The position numbers and the translations under genes were made by a program. Shown in pieces: positions 49,669 through 57,421 of a DNA stretch of 64,000 nucleotides. A model generated the notes under the pieces. The model ran no database searches. It worked only from the letters and a program-made list of their open reading frames with translations, and was not told where the DNA came from. The DNA is taken from NCBI RefSeq assembly GCF_025153475.1, contig NZ_JANZXA010000009.1, positions 141,332-205,331 on the forward strand. The letters are read 5' to 3'. Source of the DNA: Novosphingobium mangrovisedimenti (GTDB taxonomy: Bacteria > Pseudomonadota > Alphaproteobacteria > Sphingomonadales > Sphingomonadaceae). The first letter of the stretch is position 1, and each line of letters starts with the position of its first letter.

Positions 49669-50931
49669 ATGTCAGACACGAAACTCATGCCGATCCCGGG
49701 GCACATCGACCCCGTGCCCGTCCCGCGCGACGTAACCCCGCGCGAGGATGGCCGCGTCGATCTTATCGGCCTACCCAAGAAGCGCATTGCCGAGCTGTTC
49801 GAAACGGCCGGGCTCGATGCCAAGGCGGCCAAACTGCGCGCCAAGCAGGTGTTCCACTGGCTCTACCACCGCGGCGTCACCGATTTCGAGGCGATGACCG
49901 ACATTGCCAAGACCATGCGCCCCTGGCTGGCCGAACGCTTCGTGATCGGCCGCCCGGAGGTGGTCGAGGCCCAGCACTCCAGCGACGGCACCCGCAAGTG
50001 GCTGCTGCGCACGGCGGACGGGCATGACTTCGAGATGGTCTTCATCCCCGATGCGGACCGCGGCACGCTCTGCGTTTCCTCGCAGGTCGGCTGCACGCTC
50101 AACTGCCGTTTCTGCCACACCGGCACCATGCGCCTCGTGCGCAACCTGACGGCGGGCGAGATCGTCGGACAGGTCATGCTCGCGCGCGATTCGCTGGGCG
50201 AATGGCCCAAGTCCGGCCAGGCGGACCTTGCCGCACTGGACGACGATCTGGTCGATGATGACGGCGGCTACTCGGCGGACGGACGCCTGCTCACCAACAT
50301 CGTGATGATGGGCATGGGCGAGCCGCTCTACAACTTCGACAACGTGCGCGATGCGCTCAAGCTGGTGATGGACGGCGACGGCCTTGCCCTGTCCAAGCGC
50401 CGCATCACGCTGTCCACTTCGGGCGTGGTCCCCCAGATGGATCGGTGCGCCGAGGAAATCGGCGTCAATCTGGCCGTCTCGCTCCACGCGGTGACCAAGG
50501 ACGTGCGCGACGAGATCGTCCCGATCAACAAGAAGTACGGCATCGAGGAACTGCTGCAGGCCTGCGCCGACTACAAGGGCGCCAGCAATGCCCGGCGCAT
50601 CACCTTCGAATACGTGATGCTGAAGGACAAGAACGACAGCGACGAGGACGCGCGCGAACTGGTCCGCCTCATCAAGCACTACAAGCTGCCGGCCAAGGTC
50701 AACCTGATCCCGTTCAACCCCTGGCCCGGCGCGCCTTACGACTGCTCGACGCCCGAGCGGATCAAGTCCTTCTCCAACATCGTGTTCGAGGCGGGCATTT
50801 CCGCCCCGGTGCGCACCCCGCGCGGGCGCGACATCGATGCGGCTTGCGGCCAGCTCAAGACCGCCGCGGAAAAGAAGAGCCGCGCCGAGCTGGAACGCCT
50901 TTACGCAGAAAAGGAAAAGGCGCTGGGCTGA
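49669..50931 (+). CDS. rlmN: Dual-specificity RNA methyltransferase RlmN
   Basis: RlmN is a radical SAM enzyme that methylates C2 of A2503 in 23S rRNA and A37 in some tRNAs. The 420-residue product has the CxxxCxxC cluster motif CTLNCRFC (Cys142, 146, 149), [16 protein letters not shown], the SAM-binding [12 protein letters not shown], and the C-terminal [15 protein letters not shown] with the methyl-carrying Cys. The ATG 49669 is followed at once by family-like sequence; the upstream frame overlaps the preceding gene. An insert at about residues 185-205 is rich in Asp. Confidence 0.96.
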   Translation: MSDTKLMPIPGHIDPVPVPRDVTPREDGRVDLIGLPKKRIAELFETAGLDAKAAKLRAKQVFHWLYHRGVTDFEAMTDIAKTMRPWLAERFVIGRPEVVEAQHSSDGTRKWLLRTADGHDFEMVFIPDADRGTLCVSSQVGCTLNCRFCHTGTMRLVRNLTAGEIVGQVMLARDSLGEWPKSGQADLAALDDDLVDDDGGYSADGRLLTNIVMMGMGEPLYNFDNVRDALKLVMDGDGLALSKRRITLSTSGVVPQMDRCAEEIGVNLAVSLHAVTKDVRDEIVPINKKYGIEELLQACADYKGASNARRITFEYVMLKDKNDSDEDARELVRLIKHYKLPAKVNLIPFNPWPGAPYDCSTPERIKSFSNIVFEAGISAPVRTPRGRDIDAACGQLKTAAEKKSRAELERLYAEKEKALG

Positions 50932-50982
50932 CGCCCCTACCGACTGGCGCCTCCTATCGGCCCTCCCAAGCGCCCGATGGCG

Positions 50983-51048
50983 TTGACACATATCCATTGA
51001 ACATACGGCATTGCGCAAGCGGCCCTCATGATAATAGACATGTGTCAA
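50983..51048. promoter_or_regulatory. Inverted repeat upstream of the crotonase gene
   Basis: TTGACACAT at 50983-50991 and ATGTGTCAA at 51040-51048 are perfect inverted copies 48 bases apart, 23-88 bases before the crotonase ATG. A possible extended -10 (TGATAATA, 51029-51036) directly abuts the right copy. The layout suits two repressor half-sites able to loop or two operators; the regulator is unknown. Confidence 0.45.
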
Positions 51049-51070
51049 ACACAATGCGGGGGTAGAGGAA

Positions 51071-51853
51071 ATGACGGCACGCGACGTGCTGGTGGTGGCG
51101 CACGATGGCGTGATGACGATCACGCTGAACCGGCCCGCCAAGCTCAATGCCATGACCGCCGGAATGCACGCGACGATGCACGAAGCGTTCGAGCGACTTG
51201 CCGCCAACCCGGACCTGCAGATTTGCATCGTACGCAGCGCATGTGCCCGCGCATTCTGCGTGGGTAGCGATCTCGCCGCCTTCGATCCCGAGCGAGGGCT
51301 GCCATATGCCGAGACGGGCTATGCCGGCCTTGCCGAACGCTACGACCTCGACAAGCCGGTGATCGCCGTGGTCGACGGTCTCTGTCTTGGCGGCGGTTTC
51401 GAATTCGCGCTGGCCTGCGACCTCATCGTCGCGACCACCCGCGCCAGCTTCGGCCTGCCCGAGCCGCGCCGCGGCATGATCGCACTCGCCGGCGGCATCC
51501 ACCGGCTCGTGCGGCAGACGGGAATGAAGCAGGCCATGCTGCCCCTGTTGACCGGTGCCCCCGTCAGTGCCGAGGAAGCCTATGCCATGGGCGTCGTCAG
51601 CAAGCTTGTGGCTCCCGAAGCACTCGACACGATGGTCGAGGCGATCTGCGCGCAGATCCTCGCCAATGCCCCGCTAGCCGTGCGCGCGACCAAGGCGCTG
51701 GCAGAGTGGAGCATCGACCAGCCCGGTCTGGCCACCGCGATCTCCGGGCAGCAGGACCATCCCGCCTTCCGGCGCTGGATAGGATCCGAAGACGGGTGGG
51801 AAGGCATCCGCGCCTTCGTCGAAAAGCGCGCGCCGGTCTGGAAAGGACGGTGA
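51071..51853 (+). CDS. Enoyl-CoA hydratase/isomerase family protein
   Basis: The 260-residue crotonase has the oxyanion-hole segments SACARAFCVGSDLAAFDP and VDGLCLGGGFEFALACDLIV, and a Glu in FGLPEPRRGMIALAGG at the position of the second catalytic Glu of hydratases. The first Glu position (in LGGGFEFALACD) is also acidic, so hydratase activity is plausible. It should act on an acyl-CoA in fatty- or aromatic-acid degradation. A GAGGAA site precedes the ATG. It is followed by the metA leader on the same strand; read-through into that leader is possible. Confidence 0.87.
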   Translation: MTARDVLVVAHDGVMTITLNRPAKLNAMTAGMHATMHEAFERLAANPDLQICIVRSACARAFCVGSDLAAFDPERGLPYAETGYAGLAERYDLDKPVIAVVDGLCLGGGFEFALACDLIVATTRASFGLPEPRRGMIALAGGIHRLVRQTGMKQAMLPLLTGAPVSAEEAYAMGVVSKLVAPEALDTMVEAICAQILANAPLAVRATKALAEWSIDQPGLATAISGQQDHPAFRRWIGSEDGWEGIRAFVEKRAPVWKGR

Positions 51854-51915
51854 ACGAACCACGCCGTCCGGCCTGCATGGCCGCCATTGCGCAACACCGC
51901 AAAGCGGCGTAAGGC

Positions 51916-52058
51916 GCTCACAGCATCAAGAGTTGGGGCGACGCCCAACGCCAACCTGCCGATCCGGGCAAGGTGGCACTCCGCAAGGAGGATGTGGCCG
52001 AGCCGGCAAGCAAACGGATCAAGCCACGCAGCGTCGTCTCCGCAGCAAGGACTACGCA
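51916..52058 (+). promoter_or_regulatory. Candidate SAM riboswitch (SAM-IV or SAM-I/IV-like) in the metA leader
   Basis: The leader folds into an S-box-like junction. P1: CATC 51924-51927 with GATG 51991-51994, extended by GCTC/GAGC (51916-51919 with 52000-52003). Then AAGAG. P2: TTGGGGC with GCCCAA (51933-51948). Then GCCAACC, like the SAM-I GGCAACC. P3: ACCTGCC with GGCAAGGT (51954-51974). Then GGTGGCA, like GGUGC. P4: CTCC-gcaa-GGAG (51979-51990). The P3 loop GATCCG (51961-51966) is perfectly complementary to CGGATC at 52015-52020, giving the pseudoknot known from SAM-IV and SAM-I/IV. A further hairpin (52031-52057, GCGT/ACGC and TCC/GGA) covers the AAGGA before GTG 52061, so control is probably of translation. 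Confidence 0.7.
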
Positions 52059-52060
52059 AC

Positions 52061-52981
52061 GTGCCCGTCAAGATTCCGGACGAACTTCCCGCACGGCAGA
52101 CGCTGGAGAGCGAAGGCATTATCGTGATGGGCGAAACCGATGCGGTGCGCCAGGACATCCGCCCTCTGCGGATCGGATTGCTCAACCTCATGCCGGACAA
52201 GGTGGTCACGGAAACCCAGCTGGCCCGGCTGCTGGGCGCGACACCGTTGCAGATCGAGCTGACCCTGGTGCGGATCAGCGATCACGTTTCCCGCAACACC
52301 TCTCCCGATCACATGGCCGCCTTCTACCGCCCGTGGAGCGAAGTGCGCCCGGAGCGCTTCGACGGTTTCATCGTCACCGGCGCCCCGGTCGAGCGCTTGC
52401 CGTTCGAGGACGTAAGCTACTGGCGCGAACTGCAGGACATCTTCGACTGGACCCAGACGCACGTCCATCACTGCCTGACGATCTGCTGGGCTGCGCAGGC
52501 TGCGCTTTATCATTTCCACGGCGTTCCCAAGCGCACATTGGCGCAAAAGGCCTGGGGCATCTTCCCCCACAGGAACCTGGATTGCGGATCGCCCTATCTG
52601 CGGGGATTCTCGGACACTTTCCCAGTTCCCGTGTCGCGATGGGCAGAAGCCTGCAACAGCGTGCTCAAGACGGTTCCGGGCCTGCAGCTGCTCGCGGCCA
52701 GCGAGGAGACCGGCCCCTGCCTCGTCGACGATCCCGATCGCCGGATGCTCCACATGTTCAATCACTTCGAATACGATACTGGCACCTTGGCCAAGGAATT
52801 CACGCGAGACGGAAGCGAGCAGATTCCCTCGGGCTATTTCCCCGACGACGATCCTTCGCAGGCGCCCCGCAACCGCTGGCGCAGTCATGCGCATCTGTTT
52901 TTCGGAAACTGGATCAACCACATCTACCAGACGACGCCCTTCGACACGTCCGCGATAGGTTCACAAGCCGTGGCAGCCTGA
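52061..52981 (+). CDS. metA: Homoserine O-acyltransferase MetA (predicted acetyl-CoA user)
   Basis: MetA acylates homoserine, the first committed step of methionine synthesis. The 306-residue product has the nucleophile Cys142 (HHCLTICWAAQ), His235 and Glu237 (MFNHFEYD), exactly at the family's reference numbers, which also supports the GTG start at 52061 (MPVKIPDELPARQ) with AAGGA upstream. Residue 111 is Glu in TGAPVE; studied MetA enzymes with Gly111 use succinyl-CoA and those with Glu111 use acetyl-CoA, so homoserine O-acetyltransferase activity is predicted. A SAM-riboswitch-like leader precedes it. Confidence 0.93.
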   Translation: MPVKIPDELPARQTLESEGIIVMGETDAVRQDIRPLRIGLLNLMPDKVVTETQLARLLGATPLQIELTLVRISDHVSRNTSPDHMAAFYRPWSEVRPERFDGFIVTGAPVERLPFEDVSYWRELQDIFDWTQTHVHHCLTICWAAQAALYHFHGVPKRTLAQKAWGIFPHRNLDCGSPYLRGFSDTFPVPVSRWAEACNSVLKTVPGLQLLAASEETGPCLVDDPDRRMLHMFNHFEYDTGTLAKEFTRDGSEQIPSGYFPDDDPSQAPRNRWRSHAHLFFGNWINHIYQTTPFDTSAIGSQAVAA

Positions 52982-53144
52982 GATTGGAACCCGCGCAAAA
53001 AGCGCGCCATTGCGAACCGCAGGCAATCATATGAAAACGAATTGGCGCTACATCGCGTGACGTGACGCAACGCCCTTTCAAAAATCGCCCGGCCCGTATG
53101 GGGAACGGCAAGGCGCTGCGATCTTGCCTCCGGGAGCAGACCGA

Positions 53145-54029
53145 ATGAATGCAAATCTGATGCGCGCGGCGCTGGTCCAGCTGGATCAGGCACTGTTCAA
53201 TCACGACCAATGGGCCGAGGCGATAAACCAGACGCTGATCTGCCGCCTTCCCTTCGACGAGCGCGACGTCGCCGCGGATGCGCACAGGCACTGCAGATTC
53301 GGCCAATGGTATTACGGAACGGGTGCCGCATCCCTACAGGATCATCCCGGCTTCGCCGAGATCGCCATAGAGCACGAGCGAATGCATCAGCTGGCCTCGG
53401 GCTTGCTGCGCTCGACAAGCGACGGCACAGCCCCGCCGCTCGGCGAATATGAACGCTTCCTCGCAGCCCTGAAGCGCATGCGGCTCGAAGCTCTCACCAT
53501 GAAGCACGAACTCGAGGAATCGATCCGCAACCTCGATCCGCTGACCGGCACGGAAAACCGCACAAGCATGCTGCCGAAACTGCGCGAGCAGCTGGAGCTG
53601 GTCAAACGCAAGGTCCATCCCTGCGTCGTTGCAATGCTGGATATCGACCACTTCAAGTCGGTCAACGACCAGAACGGTCATATGGCAGGCGACGAAGTCC
53701 TCAAGGCTTTCACGCGACTGACCATTGCCGGACTGAGGTCTCACGACAGGATCTTTCGCTATGGCGGCGAGGAATTCCTGGTCTGCGCACCCGGGGCCGA
53801 CGTCGCGACGGCCGAAACGTTGCTCGAGCGGCTGCGCGCCGACTTTGCCTCGCATTCGTTCGCATTCGGCGGGCGGCCCGCGTTCCAGGTTACGGTGTCC
53901 TGCGGCCTGACGCTGCTCGACCCTGAACGGACCGTAGAAGATGCGATCGACCGGGCCGACAAGGCACTCTATGCGGCGAAAGCTGCCGGTCGAAATCAGG
54001 TGAAAGTCTGGACGACGGCCATGGCTTGA
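53145..54029 (+). CDS. Zinc-sensing diguanylate cyclase (CZB-GGDEF, DgcZ-like)
   Basis: The 294-residue protein joins an N-terminal CZB domain to a GGDEF domain. Zinc ligands His20, Cys50 (HCRFGQWYY), His77 and His81 (EHERMH) have the same mutual spacing as His22, Cys52, His79 and His83 of E. coli DgcZ. The cyclase domain shows DPLTGTENRTSM, DIDHFKSVNDQNGHMAGDE, the active-site YGGEEF and an RxxD inhibitory site (RSHD) five residues before it. It should make c-di-GMP when zinc is scarce and be product-inhibited. ATG 53145 follows GGGAG. Confidence 0.92.
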   Translation: MNANLMRAALVQLDQALFNHDQWAEAINQTLICRLPFDERDVAADAHRHCRFGQWYYGTGAASLQDHPGFAEIAIEHERMHQLASGLLRSTSDGTAPPLGEYERFLAALKRMRLEALTMKHELEESIRNLDPLTGTENRTSMLPKLREQLELVKRKVHPCVVAMLDIDHFKSVNDQNGHMAGDEVLKAFTRLTIAGLRSHDRIFRYGGEEFLVCAPGADVATAETLLERLRADFASHSFAFGGRPAFQVTVSCGLTLLDPERTVEDAIDRADKALYAAKAAGRNQVKVWTTAMA

Positions 54030-54030
54030 C

Positions 54031-54063
54031 GGCAAAGCGGGCGCTCCATCCGCCGACTTTGCC
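54031..54063. terminator. Hairpin between convergent genes
   Basis: GGCAAAG at 54031-54037, starting two bases after the cyclase stop, pairs with CTTTGCC at 54057-54063; part of the loop (GCGGGCG with CCGCC) can pair too. It lies 18 bases from the convergent gene's stop. No T-run on the plus strand, so a two-way terminator is only likely. Confidence 0.45.
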
Positions 54064-54081
54064 GTGCCGACGGCAGGAAAT

Positions 54082-54549
54082 TCACGGCCCCTTGCCGCTC
54101 AGCTTGGTGTGATCCCACGAGACCACCTTCTCGGGCTCGACCGCCACGACCACACGCTTTTCCGCCATCCGGGCGCTCATCGATCGCAGTTGTTCGGGTG
54201 AAAGTCCGGGAAAGTGGTGGCCGATCAGCACTTCCATCAGTTCCCCGCGCCGGGGCTGGTCCGCGATGATCTCGGCCCTGCCGTTGATCGAGACGCCGCG
54301 CAGCGTGTCGTACGTCGTGCCGTCTTCCGCCAGCACCGCAAGACGCGGATCGCGCTGCAGGTTCACGACCTTTTGCGAGGTTCCATAGGTCTCGAACAGG
54401 ATGCGCCCCTCGTGCGCGACGAACCATACAGTGGTGAGATGCGGCGCGCCGTCCTTGCCGATGGTCGCGACCTGCAGGTTCTGCTGCCGGTCCATGAACG
54501 CGACGATCTCCTCATCGGACATGCGGATCGCGTCGCGTTGCTTGGCCAT
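54082..54549 (-). CDS. Pyridoxamine 5'-phosphate oxidase-family (PPOX) protein
   Basis: The 155-residue protein has the split-barrel flavin fold: MSDEEIVAFMDRQQNLQVAT, IGKDGAPHLTTVWFVAHEGR, ILFETYGTSQKVVNLQRDPR and LRGVSINGRAEII, ending in VVAVEPEKVVSWDHTKL. Members bind FMN, F420 or heme and reduce or store small molecules; the sequence does not decide which. Its start shares one base with the upstream NTF2-like gene's stop (TGATG), so the two are co-translated and probably act in one pathway with the MaoC-like gene before them. Confidence 0.83.
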   Translation of the reverse strand: MAKQRDAIRMSDEEIVAFMDRQQNLQVATIGKDGAPHLTTVWFVAHEGRILFETYGTSQKVVNLQRDPRLAVLAEDGTTYDTLRGVSINGRAEIIADQPRRGELMEVLIGHHFPGLSPEQLRSMSARMAEKRVVVAVEPEKVVSWDHTKLSGKGP

Positions 54550-55055
54550 CAGGTGATCGCTTTCAGGAAGTTGAGCCTCTCCTCCCGAGCTTCGGCATGC
54601 AGCGCGACAAGGTCAAGCCGGAAGACCATGTCCTCCATCGGCGTCTGCACCCTGGGATTGCCGGTCCAGTACACCACGCGGCACACGCGCCTGGCGATGC
54701 GCCAGCCATCGGCGGTGCGAACGAGCTGATCGTCGTAATAGCCGGTGCCGTCCCACACCGGCGGATCGCCCGCCGCGTGACGGATCAGCCGCCAGCTGCC
54801 GTAAGTATGCGCCGAAGCCGTATCGCCATCCACTTTGACGAGGTGGTTGGTCATAACGTGCTGGGTGGCGTCGAACAGATCGTGGAATGTGCCGAAGTCG
54901 GTCTTGAACGCCTCGCGCTCCCGCCAGCTCGAGGTCGGGCCGTAATCGACATCGCAATCGGGTGTGAAGATACGGTCGAACAGGTCCCAGCGACGGGTGT
55001 CCATGGCGAACCCGTAGAGGTTCAGGACTTCGATGATGTCTTCGCGATCGGCCAT
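54549..55055 (-). CDS. NTF2-like (SnoaL-fold) protein, possible hydratase/isomerase
   Basis: The 168-residue protein matches the SnoaL/NTF2-like family: ADREDIIEVLNLYGFAMDTR, WDLFDRIFTPDCDVDYGP, ATQHVMTNHLVKVDGDTAS and GTGYYDDQLVRTADGWRIAR. The early Tyr/Asp and the His in TQHVMTNH sit where scytalone-dehydratase-like and ketosteroid-isomerase-like enzymes carry catalytic residues. ATG 55055 follows AAGGGAGAG. It lies between the MaoC-like gene (61 bases) and the PPOX gene (1-base overlap). Confidence 0.82.
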   Translation of the reverse strand: MADREDIIEVLNLYGFAMDTRRWDLFDRIFTPDCDVDYGPTSSWREREAFKTDFGTFHDLFDATQHVMTNHLVKVDGDTASAHTYGSWRLIRHAAGDPPVWDGTGYYDDQLVRTADGWRIARRVCRVVYWTGNPRVQTPMEDMVFRLDLVALHAEAREERLNFLKAIT

Positions 55056-55116
55056 GCGCTCTCCCTTTTCGCATTGGCTGGACGGCGAGGCACGAGGCCT
55101 CGCCATTCGCTTAATG

Positions 55117-56295
55117 TCAGACGGGCAGCGAGACCGTTGCCGTGCCCTTGAGGATCGTCGCGCCCTCCTGCGTCGTCATCTTCGACTGTACGGTAACGAC
55201 CGGCATGCCGAAGGGCGAGGTCTCCTGCTTGTCGATCACTTCGCAGTCGATGTAGGTCACGTCGCCTTCGAAGGCGGGGCTGCGGAACTGCGTCTTGGAA
55301 TGCCAGATGTAGCCGTCGTGGCCCGCCCAGTAGGCAATGGTGTCGACGTGCCAGGCATTCATCGACGAGCCATAGCCATAGACGCCGCCCATGCCGACCT
55401 TCTCGCCCTTTTCGGCGTTGATGTGGCCGGAGGACGGACCGTGGAACAGGCCGTCGCCGTGGCGCGGATCGATCTTGCGGGCCTCGAAGTCGTAGGTCAT
55501 GTCCTCGCCGAAACCGGCATCCTCGGTCGCCGGATCGTAAGTGCCCTCAGGCACGTTCCAGCGCCAGGTGCCCCAGATGTTCTGCCGGTGCGCGCGGCAT
55601 TCGAGCGCGAAGGTCACGCGGCTGTGCGGGCCGATCACGCGGCGCGGCAGCTTGTCGCCGACCTGCACATCGCCGAAGCGCGGCGAGATGCCCTCGCGGT
55701 TGGACTTGATCCACTGCAGGCGCAGCTTCGCGACTTCTTCCAGTTCGGACTGGGTCCACAGCTTGGGCGGGACGTTGCCCTTGTCATAGACCTTGCGCTT
55801 GGCCGCTTCGTCCACGAGGTAGCGAATCGAGGTCGCCCGCTCCTTGGCGACGAGCGCGCCGTGCTGGTTGCGGTGGACGGTATCGCCGTCGGCAAACATG
55901 GTCGGCCCGGCAAAGGCGGTGTCGGTCACCTTGTAGCCGGCGAAGCTGCGCTCCTGCGTCAGCTTGTCGCCGGGGCGGACGGGGTTGCCGTAGAACCACC
56001 ACTCCTCGCCCGCGAAGATCAGGTGCGAACCCGGGATCTTGCCGACGCACGAGGGGTGGCAGCCATGGCCATAGTCCATCGCCACCGTGAAGCTCTGCGG
56101 CGCAACGATGCCGCCGAACTTAGAGCTGCGGGCAAACTGCTCGTCCCAGTGCAGCGGGTTGGCATAGTCCATCGCCTGCACCCAGCGGCGGATGTCCGTC
56201 GCGTTGCACGGATCCCAGAACTCGGCGAAAATTACCGGCTTGCCGACCCACTTGTCGACATCGCTCGTATCCAGGGTCACGTCACCTTCGGCCAT
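55117..56295 (-). CDS. MaoC/FAS1-type double-hotdog dehydratase-like protein
   Basis: The 392-residue protein contains two hotdog-fold halves. The first has the dehydratase N-terminal pattern (ATDIRRWVQAMDYANPLHWD, then KFGGIVAPQSFTVAMDYGHG). The second half has NAWHVDTIAYWAGHDGYIWH and a long C-terminal strand (GMPVVTVQSKMTTQEGATIL). In the family an Asp/His pair hydrates enoyl-CoA; here YANPLHWD and the second-half HVDTIAYW could supply one. It should act on an acyl-CoA of unknown identity. ATG 56295 follows GGAGAG. It starts a three-gene unit and diverges from an SDR gene. Confidence 0.82.
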   Translation of the reverse strand: MAEGDVTLDTSDVDKWVGKPVIFAEFWDPCNATDIRRWVQAMDYANPLHWDEQFARSSKFGGIVAPQSFTVAMDYGHGCHPSCVGKIPGSHLIFAGEEWWFYGNPVRPGDKLTQERSFAGYKVTDTAFAGPTMFADGDTVHRNQHGALVAKERATSIRYLVDEAAKRKVYDKGNVPPKLWTQSELEEVAKLRLQWIKSNREGISPRFGDVQVGDKLPRRVIGPHSRVTFALECRAHRQNIWGTWRWNVPEGTYDPATEDAGFGEDMTYDFEARKIDPRHGDGLFHGPSSGHINAEKGEKVGMGGVYGYGSSMNAWHVDTIAYWAGHDGYIWHSKTQFRSPAFEGDVTYIDCEVIDKQETSPFGMPVVTVQSKMTTQEGATILKGTATVSLPV

Positions 56296-56476
56296 GGTTC
56301 TCTCCACTCCTGCGGCCCGGTTGCATGCGGTGCCGCTTGTGTCTCAACAATGCTGCGCTGTTTCGACGCTGCATCCAAGGCGCGCCTGCCCGTAGGCGCA
56401 AGCCCATCGTCAATCGGTGCAAGCCGGATTGCCGTCTCGGAACAGCACCGGGGCGTGGCGGTCCGCTCGAGCGATA

Positions 56477-56491
56477 CTTGCACCCTGCAAG
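56477..56491. promoter_or_regulatory. Palindrome in the MaoC/SDR divergent promoter
   Basis: CTTGCA-CCC-TGCAAG is a perfect 15-base palindrome, 81 bases before the SDR start. A further half-site GTGCAAG lies 56 bases upstream (56420-56426). The 276-base region between the divergent starts shows no other clear signal. The TTGCA/TGCAA dyad resembles operators of LacI, TetR or GntR proteins; none is encoded next to it. Confidence 0.4.
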
Positions 56492-56571
56492 CATCCGCAT
56501 TTCGACAATCTCGTACCGGTTGGGCTAGCGAGGCCTTCAATTCGATTCGCCAGATGCGGGAGACTTCGCCA

Positions 56572-57366
56572 ATGAAAATCGACAACACCATCGCCGCTAT
56601 CGTCACCGGCGGTGCCTCGGGCCTCGGCCGCGCCAGCGCCCAGGCGCTTGCGGATGCCGGCGTGAAGGTCGCCATCTTCGACATCAACGACGAAGCCGGC
56701 GAAGCGTTCGCCAAGGAAATCGGCGGCGTCTTCTGCAACGTCAACATCATGGACGAGGAAAGCGTCGAGGCCGGTTTCGCCAAGGCGCGCGCGGCCAATG
56801 GCCAGGAACGCATCGTCGTGCACTGCGCTGTCGTCGCCGGCGGCGGCAAGACCGTCTCGTGGGACAAGAAGAACAACTGCTACAAGCGCACCGCCACCGA
56901 GCAGATCGCCAAGTCGGCCGAAGGCATCTTCACTGCCTCGTACCGCATGGCCTCGATCGCGGCGCTGGGCATGGCCAATGCCGAGCCGCTCAACGACGAC
57001 GGTGAGCGCGGCTGCATTATCTTCACCTCCTCCGCCGCGGCGCAGGACGGCCAGATCGGCCAGGTCGCCTACGGCGGCGGCAAGGGCGCGGTGAACGCCA
57101 TGGTCCTGCCGATGGCGCGCGACCTCATGGATCTGGGCATCCGCGTCAACGCGATCATGCCGGGCACCTTCGCCACCCCGCCGATGCTGCGCGTCAAGGA
57201 AATGGCGCCGGAAGTGTTCGAGGGTCTGGGCAAGGCCGTCCCCTTCCCGCGCCGCCTCGGCAAGCCGGAAGAGTTCGCCAGCCTCGTGATGGAACTCTCG
57301 CGCAACACCTACTTCAACGGCCAGTGCATCCGCCTCGACGGCGCGATCCGCATGCCCCCGAAGTAA
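56572..57366 (+). CDS. Short-chain dehydrogenase/reductase
   Basis: The 264-residue SDR has the NAD(P) loop AAIVTGGASGLGRASAQALA with acidic FDINDE downstream (favouring NAD(H)), the VVHCAVVAGGGKTV strand in the NNAG position, catalytic Ser in IIFTSSAAAQDGQIGQ, and Y-GGG-K in VAYGGGKGAVNAM. This resembles 3-hydroxyacyl-CoA dehydrogenases of the HSD10 type. ATG 56572 follows GGGAG; an in-frame ATG at 56554 is possible. It is divergent from the MaoC-like gene and ends in a strong terminator. Confidence 0.9.
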   Translation: MKIDNTIAAIVTGGASGLGRASAQALADAGVKVAIFDINDEAGEAFAKEIGGVFCNVNIMDEESVEAGFAKARAANGQERIVVHCAVVAGGGKTVSWDKKNNCYKRTATEQIAKSAEGIFTASYRMASIAALGMANAEPLNDDGERGCIIFTSSAAAQDGQIGQVAYGGGKGAVNAMVLPMARDLMDLGIRVNAIMPGTFATPPMLRVKEMAPEVFEGLGKAVPFPRRLGKPEEFASLVMELSRNTYFNGQCIRLDGAIRMPPK

Positions 57367-57390
57367 GCGCAAAGACATAACGAATTTCGA

Positions 57391-57421
57391 AAGGGCTGTG
57401 CCGCGAGGCACGGCCCTTTTT
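57391..57421 (+). terminator. Rho-independent terminator of the SDR gene
   Basis: AAGGGCUGUGCC (57391-57402) pairs with GGCACGGCCCUU (57107-type loop GCGA at 57403-57406; right arm 57407-57418), 12 pairs with one U.G, closing on a GNRA tetraloop and running into TTTTT to 57421. It starts 25 bases after the SDR stop. Confidence 0.93.

Noticed and set aside
51854..52060. SAM-II riboswitch in the metA leader
   Set aside because: I could not find the conserved SAM-II core in the leader. The observed junction and P3-loop pseudoknot fit SAM-I/SAM-IV-type folds instead.
52993..53007. Hairpin CGCGC-A5-GCGCG after metA as terminator
   Set aside because: Only five pairs and no T-run; too weak to call.
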